Source: Spinacia oleracea (Eukaryota; Streptophyta; Magnoliopsida; Caryophyllales; Amaranthaceae). Taken from it: DNA of 64,000 nt. The stretch spans positions 130,532,385 through 130,596,384 of the forward strand of contig NC_079487.1 of the NCBI RefSeq assembly GCF_020520425.1. The letters are read 5' to 3'. Made by a program: the position numbers and the translations under genes. Position 1 is the first letter of the stretch; each line of letters starts with the position of its first letter. The notes under the pieces were generated by a model. It ran no database searches. It saw only the letters and a list, made by a program, of their open reading frames with translations, and was not told where the DNA came from. This document shows positions 58,548 to 64,000 of the stretch, in pieces.

Positions 58548-60749
58548 ATGGAAATGGATAAGAGACTGTATGAAGCTTCTCTTGAAGGAAATGTATCAAT
58601 TTTGAAAGCATTAATCCAAGAAGATCCCTTAATTCTTGATAGAATTTCCCCAACTTTCTTTCAAGACACCCCTTTACACATTGCAACCTTACGCGGGCAC
58701 TTCGAGTTTGCACGGGCCGTGCTCGGTCACAACCACCGCCTCGCCACCGAGGCTGACTCGCTCGGCCACTTGCCCCTCCATGTCGCTTCCGCTAAGGGAC
58801 ACGTGGAGATTGTCCGTGAGCTTTTACGTGTGGGTCCGGCGGGTTCCTGCCTGGCTCGTAGCAAGGATGGGAAGTTGCCCCTTCATTTGGCGATCATGAA
58901 GGGTGTCCGAGTTGAGGTGTTGACCGAGTTGGCCCGGGCGAGTCCTGAGTCAACTCGGTTAAGGGTGGATAAGGGGGATTATGTGTTGCACTTGTGTGTT
59001 AAGTATGATAACTTGGATGCTTTCCAACTGTTGGTGGATTTGTTAAAGAAGGAAAGTGATGATAACAACTTGTTAATAAATGCAAGAAATGATGATGGCA
59101 ATACTATCTTGCATTTGGCTGCTCTACACAAAAATTTAGAGGTGAGAATTTTTTGTTTTCCTTCTCTGTTACGCTTTAAAGTTGCTCAAGTATTGATCTG
59201 CGTAACTAAACTGACTAACGTAAGATGTGTATTGGTTCATTATGATCCTTCTTCGCGTCTACTAAAAAATATATTTGATAAATAAAGGGTTTAATTAATT
59301 AGACATAATAATTTGGTTTCAACTCCCAAATTTTGACTATCAAACAGTGACTTGCGATATATATTCCGTTTGTTTTGAAGATATGAAATTATGAATGTAT
59401 TTTTATTCATCCCAAATTTTGACTATCAGACAAGGACCAGTCCTCACTCTCATCCATTTGATTTAAAGATATAAATGTATTTTATTCATCAATTTAAATT
59501 CCTTCTTAATTCTTCATTAAGTTTATCTACTCAGCACCACGGCATCTTATGCTGAAATTACCATCGATCTGTTTCTATAAAGAGTTGACCAACCTTGACA
59601 GCCAATATATATTTCCTCCGTTTTTATTTACGTAGTAGTTGTAAAAAAAACTTTACAAGTATTTACTATGCCATTATAATGATAGAAATCAATAGTCAAA
59701 GATGTGTACTCCGTAGTAATTAATAATTTTAACTTTCATTTCAATTAGTACAAAATTCTTATTTACGTAGTAGTTGTAAAAAAAAACTTTACAAGCATTT
59801 ACTATGCCATTATAATGATAGAAATCAATAGTCAAAGATGTGTAGTAATTAATAATTTTAACTTTCATTTCAATTAGTACAAATCTACGTTAATAAAACA
59901 TTCATAATTATCACAATTAATTAATTATGCTTCTAATAAAACATTTTCTTCAACTTTTTTTTTTTTTTTTTTTTTTTGTATCAGATTACAAAATACTTGG
60001 TAGCAACACCAGGCATTGAACTAAATGCAGTGAACAACAATGGTCTTACAGCCCTAGACTTACTCGAAAATTCGCCAAAAGACGTTAAAGGACTCGAACT
60101 ACTCAACTTCTTTCTCCTTCAACCCAACTTACAACAACCATCAACCAATACCAACAACCATTCTTCAATCCCACCATCAAAATTAACTATCCAACAACAC
60201 AAACCAACAACAACAACAACAACAACAACAAGGCGTAAGAAGTCGCCATGGAAGCGCTTTTTCACCTTCAATGATAACAACACTAAGCATTTGGAAGACA
60301 TGAAAGGTGCAATATTATTAACCGCAGCAATAATAGTCACAATCAATGCATTACCCATCATCTACTTGAACGTAAACGGGCCGGATATACCCGACCAATT
60401 CTCAATAAACTCGGGTTCATTTGTACCCGCTGTTATGATTATAGTGTTGTTGGTAAGTGGTATACCTTTAAACAACAAGTTTTGTGCTTGGTTGGTTATA
60501 CAGTTGATGTATAGTGCAATCGGGTTTATGGGTTTGAATTACATTGGACAAATGATATCAACAGAAAGTCGATACTCGAAACTGGATATAGCTCTTATTC
60601 TAACGTATATTTGGTTCTTGTTGTTGATAATAGTCAGTGCACTGAATATTATCCGGTTGGTTGTGTATGGTGTAACGAGCATCAAACGGTTTGTGAAGAG
60701 AAGGAAGTTGCGTGGTAGAAGAGAGAACAATGATTTTTCAATTGCTTGA
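58548..60749 (+). CDS. Ankyrin-repeat membrane protein, BDA1/ITN1 type (copy 2, 452 aa)
   Basis: Tandem paralogue of the gene at 54188. Two exons, 58548-59141 and 59985-60749. Exon 1 has exactly the same length (594 nt) and phase as in copy 1, and its GC-rich centre is almost identical. It begins MEMDKRLYEASLEGNVSILK and carries about six ankyrin repeats. Exon 2 is more diverged: a CAA/ACA microsatellite around 60205-60230 adds a poly-threonine run and basic residues before the membrane domain (LEDMKGAILLTAAIIVTINA), followed by four predicted helices and a basic tail (KRRKLRGRRENNDFSIA). The intron ends with a run of 23 T before GTATCAG. No break is visible. Likely a plasma-membrane or endomembrane signalling protein, by family only. 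Confidence 0.9.
59624..59885. repeat. Tandem duplication (135-bp unit) in the ankyrin copy 2 intron
   Basis: Units starting TTATTTACGTAGTAGTTGTA at 59624 and 59759 are nearly identical. The second lacks about 7 bp (CTCCGTA) present in the first. A TTTCCTCCG before unit 1 and ACTCCGTAG inside it suggest MITE-derived sequence. Confidence 0.85.
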
Positions 60750-60987
60750 ATATGTACAATAATGGTGTTATTGTACATTTGTACTAGTACTGGCTTATTT
60801 GAGTTTTGTTTGTTTGTAAATCTGCTCAAGTTTTCTCTGTTTTCTGAATTGATAGACCTGCATGTGTTGCTTAATGTTTGTATGTAATTTGATTAATTAA
60901 GTTGTTAATATGTACTCAGTGTTCATCTTCTGTATTAATGCACTTATCATGATTTGTGTGTCTTTGATTATAGTCTTACATTCGTAA
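60750..60987. other. 3' region of ankyrin copy 2
   Basis: Presumed 3' untranslated region and downstream spacer. Nothing else recognised before the SINE target duplication at 60988. Confidence 0.4.
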
Positions 60988-60999
60988 GTTGTTGCTAAA

Positions 61000-61168
61000 C
61001 CAATTGTCTATTAGTTAAGGGGTGACCGGGACTGGACTTGGTAGGGAGGACCGCGTGTTTGATCTCCCAGCAACAATTGGGAGGGGACTAGAAACTATCC
61101 ACCCAGAACTCACCCCGAATCTTAATTAGACATAAAGGTGAACCGGGTGCAATAAACCAAAAAAATAG
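61000..61168 (+). mobile_element. SINE-like retroelement with 12-bp target duplication
   Basis: GTTGTTGCTAAA occurs at 60988-60999 and again at 61169-61180, exactly bracketing a 169-bp element whose 3' tail is A-rich (AAACCAAAAAAATAG). Inside, GTGTTTGATCTCC resembles a degenerate pol III B box near GACCGCGTG. No coding capacity. The perfect duplication indicates a fairly recent insertion. Confidence 0.75.
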
Positions 61169-61480
61169 GTTGTTGCTAAAAATCATCAATGGGTAAAAGG
61201 TGTAACCGGTTGCATGCCGAGTCATTCAGTACTTTTAATGCTTCAAGAAGTACATTTTTATTGTTTAAATTCACTTATTTACCTTTTACAAACACATTTT
61301 TACAAACAAAAAAAATACATCAGCTATAAAAGAACATATTGTTGAATTGAATACAACACAATCGCTAAAATAAAAAGATTTTTTCTGAAAAAATATTGTG
61401 CTTTGTAATCATAAAAATGTTTCTTTAACATACAACCGGGTGCACCTTCTAATCTGTGGGATGGAAACACACGAGGAATA

Positions 61481-61766
61481 TTAAGGCTTCGTTTGTTTCA
61501 ACGGAAAAAAATTTCAAGGGGAATAGTTTTCTTTTTGTTTGTTTCCTTACAAGAAAAATTATAAAGAAAAAGAACTATGAAAGTAGAAATGATAAGAGAG
61601 AAAAAGAAATGTAAGCGATTAGAGTGGATAATGTGGTATTCCTTCTTTTCAAATAAAAGTTGGTTTTCCCACTAGAGAAAGTTATTTCCACCCTTAACAA
61701 AAACAAATAAAGAAAATGAAAAAATTTCTTTAAAATGTATTTTTCGTTAAAACAAACATAGCTTAA
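61481..61766. mobile_element. MITE with TTAAG...CGTTTGTTT ends
   Basis: The left end TTAAGGCTTCGTTTGTTTCA and the reverse complement of the right end (TTAAGCTATGTTTGTTTTAA) match over about 25 bp with few differences. 286 bp, no coding capacity. TTAA is part of both ends, so the target duplication cannot be separated from the repeat. Confidence 0.6.
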
Positions 61767-62673
61767 CTCAATGGGTGACCCTTTGTGCGCTATCATATGA
61801 ACGACCATTTGAAAACTAGACATTCCTAAAAAGCTAAGCATGCAATTGTTACATCTAGTATGGGGTATGACCGTATGACTTATGACTTACTCCGTATGAG
61901 TTATGACTGTAGAGCTATATAAATTTATATATAGAGGGGAAAAAGGAGGTAAAAAAAAGCCTTATATAATCAAATTTGGGCTTTAATGTTCGACCAGGAG
62001 TACGGGACTAAATTAAATCACAACTGAAGCTCAAAGGACTATTTCCCATGCTTTATCATAAATAAAATGTGTAATAAATCAGAAAATTGATTATTAGTTC
62101 GGAAAATTTAAAAAAAAACACTGTTACAAGTAAAAAGATCATTTTCACCACTGTAATGAAACATCAAAACTATAAACCCCAAGAAAAAATAAATAACGTA
62201 ATTGAATGAATCGTAAAAGTTATACAAAGTATACGATAGAGTTTAAGAGTTACAAGATGTTTATGGTTCTAATTATGATAGAGTTCTAATAACGAATACT
62301 CTAGTTTCATAAACATGCTAAAACCCTATATATTAAAATTTTATCGTATTGTAATTCTATCATATCATATCATAACCTAAAAAATAAATTAAGATAAAAA
62401 TTAAAGAAAAGTAACAATCTATTATTATTATTATTATTATTATTATCATATCTCGCAAAATCTCGGAAGTTTTTGCATTACAACATTCAACCTTTTCTAA
62501 AACATCAAAACAAATTAAATGTTGTTACGAATTCAATCACTCGTTACAATACTCAATTGAACTAAACCTATCAAACGTGAAACAGATTATATCATAACTT
62601 GTAGCATTGAACTAAAACAGATCGATTAACAGAACAAACATACTTCATTCGATCTGGATGGAGCGCTGAATAA
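61767..62673. other. Intergenic, no gene seen
   Basis: AT-rich spacer downstream of the minus-strand B3-like gene, so its right part is presumably that gene's 3' region. It contains a TTA microsatellite at 62421-62446. Nothing else recognised. Confidence 0.4.
62421..62446. repeat. (ATT)n microsatellite
   Basis: About nine uninterrupted ATT/TTA triplets in an AT-rich intergenic stretch. Confidence 0.9.
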
Positions 62674-63210
62674 TCAGCGAAAGGCCTTGAAATAGAAAGT
62701 ATGAACCCTAGGTTCATAATAAAGTCCAATCTGATCATCCTTATTCAACCCACGGGTCCTAAACAAATCCGAATTCAACCCAAGAACAAAATACTCATCT
62801 TGTACCCCTACGCCTTTCTCAAAGAATGTCTCATTATCGTACGGACCGTACACAACAGGAGTAGTTTCATCAGTCAAATCACAAACAGTTACGTACACTT
62901 TATTCCCAGCAACAACCTTATTAGCACTCTCTAAACTTGAGTAACGAAACACGTGCTCAAATACATCCTCATGTGTCAACTGAATCTTACCCGTTGTTAT
63001 TTCGTGGGTTTCCAACTGTTTTCTGATCTTCCATGGGTCGGTATTGTGATCGAAACTATTCGGTAGTATTTCCGGGTTCGGGTTATCGTCTCGGATTTCG
63101 ACAAGGGTACGGGCATACGGGTATGCACCAGGTGGTAAAGGTGCGGCCTCCATCTCTTCTTTCTTCGTCGGGAAGAAAGTGTAATAGTATGTTTTCTTCA
63201 TGTTTGCCAT
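62674..63210 (-). CDS. B3-domain-like protein, single exon (178 aa)
   Basis: Probably a small plant-specific B3-type DNA-binding protein (At2g33720-like group), so a putative nuclear transcription regulator. The domain spans about residues 58-178. It starts DPWKIRKQLETHEI, matching the W-x-I-x-K-x-L-T opening of that group, and closes GLNKDDQIGLYYEPRVHTFY, matching its G-D-E-I-G-L-x-W-D box. A central YFVLGLNSDLFRTRGL fits the segment before that box. The N-terminus MANMKKTYYYTFFPTKKEE is unrelated to any motif I know. No intron is needed. The ATG at 63210 is the first in frame; a second Met lies at codon 4. It reads towards ankyrin copy 2 (convergent). The B3 call rests on pattern recall and weak conservation, so it could be another DUF family. 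Confidence 0.6.
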   Translation of the reverse strand: MANMKKTYYYTFFPTKKEEMEAAPLPPGAYPYARTLVEIRDDNPNPEILPNSFDHNTDPWKIRKQLETHEITTGKIQLTHEDVFEHVFRYSSLESANKVVAGNKVYVTVCDLTDETTPVVYGPYDNETFFEKGVGVQDEYFVLGLNSDLFRTRGLNKDDQIGLYYEPRVHTFYFKAFR

Positions 63211-63769
63211 TCTTCTTCTTCTTTCTTCTGGTTTTTATGAGATTGATTTTTTATGGAGGTTTGATTTCTGAATATAAAGGAGATTATTTATAGAGAATTA
63301 ATAATAAGGAATTTAATCAAAAGTGATATAGTTTCCTTATATGGAATATATGTTGGTATATATAGTTTTGGAGAATATGTATAGTTTCCTTATTTTGTGA
63401 AGATACGGAATCGACGAGATTTTGTTACGTTTCTTGGCTGGGAATTGATTATTAAATAAACATTTAATTAAATTAGTTTTGTTATTGGACCTACGGCACC
63501 TACCTAAATTCATTTGTTATTCTTGTAACTTTTTAATGTAACGTAATTAAACTAACAAATTAAATGCTGATCGTTTTAGATTAATCGGTAATTCCAATTG
63601 AGTATGGGCTTATTGTATTAATCATATACACTCGAGTGCTTCTATATTTCTATCGAAACCTTGTATTGGGCCTGATTTTTTTTATAAAAAAAAAAACTTG
63701 TATAGTTGTATACTTGTATGAGTGTACGAGGATAACATAATACGAGTATACGAGTATACTAGTAATATT
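63211..63769. other. Upstream region of the B3-like gene
   Basis: AT-rich promoter-side sequence on the minus strand. TATTTATAGAG near 63284-63294 (CTCTATAAATA on the minus strand), about 80 bases before the ATG, is a good TATA-box candidate. No other gene or element recognised. Confidence 0.5.
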
Positions 63770-63840
63770 CAAGCCCGGTCCTAGGGGGTAGGCGAGGGGT
63801 GCGACCGCCTAGGGCCCAAGGCGGAAAGGGGCCCAAAATA
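63770..63840. mobile_element. Possible hAT-type transposon end
   Basis: CAAGCCCGGTCCTAGGGGGT followed by GCGACCGCCTAGGGCCC resembles the CAGGGCCGG...GCCCAGGGCCCC left end of plant Tip100-like hAT elements. Only one end is in the window and no 8-bp duplication can be tested. Confidence 0.4.
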
Positions 63841-63903
63841 ATTATCTATCCAGTAATTTAGTACTAGTATTGAACAACGCATTATATACGCATGTTATTT
63901 CCT

Positions 63904-64000
63904 TGGCTCATTGGTAGAAAATTGGTTTTAAAGTTTTGACATCTACTAGGGGTCTAGGGTTCGACTATGGATTTATAAGTTTTAAAATAGATAAGCATTT
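63904..64000 (+). mobile_element. Possible tRNA-derived SINE, cut by the window edge
   Basis: TGGCTCATTGGTAGAAAA resembles a pol III A box and GGGTTCGACTATGG a B box, 54 bases apart. The 3' end lies beyond the window. It is not a tRNA gene: the acceptor stem does not form. Confidence 0.35.

Noticed and set aside
1-64000. CRISPR arrays, prokaryotic operons, viral or organellar insertions
   Set aside because: No regularly spaced repeats, ribosome-binding operon structure, viral polymerase or rRNA/tRNA clusters are visible; all genes are intron-bearing plant or transposon genes.

Overview
This is a plant nuclear genome window and almost certainly a eudicot: GT-AG introns are AT-rich, a helitron carries both RepHel and RPA genes, Stowaway-like MITEs share CTCCCTCCG-type ends, and tRNA-derived SINE sequence is present. 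The repeat types and the ankyrin and B3 genes would suit Caryophyllales, but that is only an impression. No bacterial, phage or organellar block was seen.

Layout. (1) 1-1234: low-complexity and AT-rich flank, with a possible leftward promoter around 849-904. (2) 1235-8856: a complete, apparently intact Helitron with a four-exon Rep/helicase gene (1583 aa) and a nine-exon RPA70-like gene (441 aa). Its ends are A|TCTCTATT on the left and an 8-bp hairpin plus CTAG|T on the right. (3) 8857-9262: a short promoter with two GGCCCA (site II) motifs, a TATA box and a telo-box. (4) 9263-53176: one enormous gene for midasin (MDN1/REA1), the dynein-like AAA ATPase of 60S ribosome maturation. I could join 76 exons in one continuous frame of 16,269 nt (5422 aa), with six AAA modules, a long linker, an acidic region and a C-terminal MIDAS domain ending in WLELMQQSRD. 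Its introns hold MITEs, a small reverse-oriented Helitron, foldback elements and several tandem duplications. (5) 54188-60749: two tandem two-exon ankyrin-repeat membrane proteins (BDA1/ITN1 type, 440 and 452 aa), separated by a Harbinger deletion derivative and a GGGTC-rich repeat. (6) 60750-64000: a SINE with a 12-bp target duplication, a MITE, a single-exon B3-domain-like gene on the minus strand, and TE fragments at the right edge.

Functionally the genes are unrelated neighbours. The Helitron proteins serve the element's own rolling-circle transposition. MDN1 is a housekeeping ribosome-assembly gene, and its promoter motifs fit that role. The ankyrin pair is a local duplication of a family often linked to defence or stress signalling.

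I did not find a clearly undescribed system. The points most worth a second look are two separate short tandem duplications in MDN1 that each copied a splice acceptor and left an upstream decoy leading to a stop codon, a small Helitron inserted three bases into an intron donor, the intact Helitron lying directly against the MDN1 core promoter, and the uneven similarity of the two ankyrin genes.
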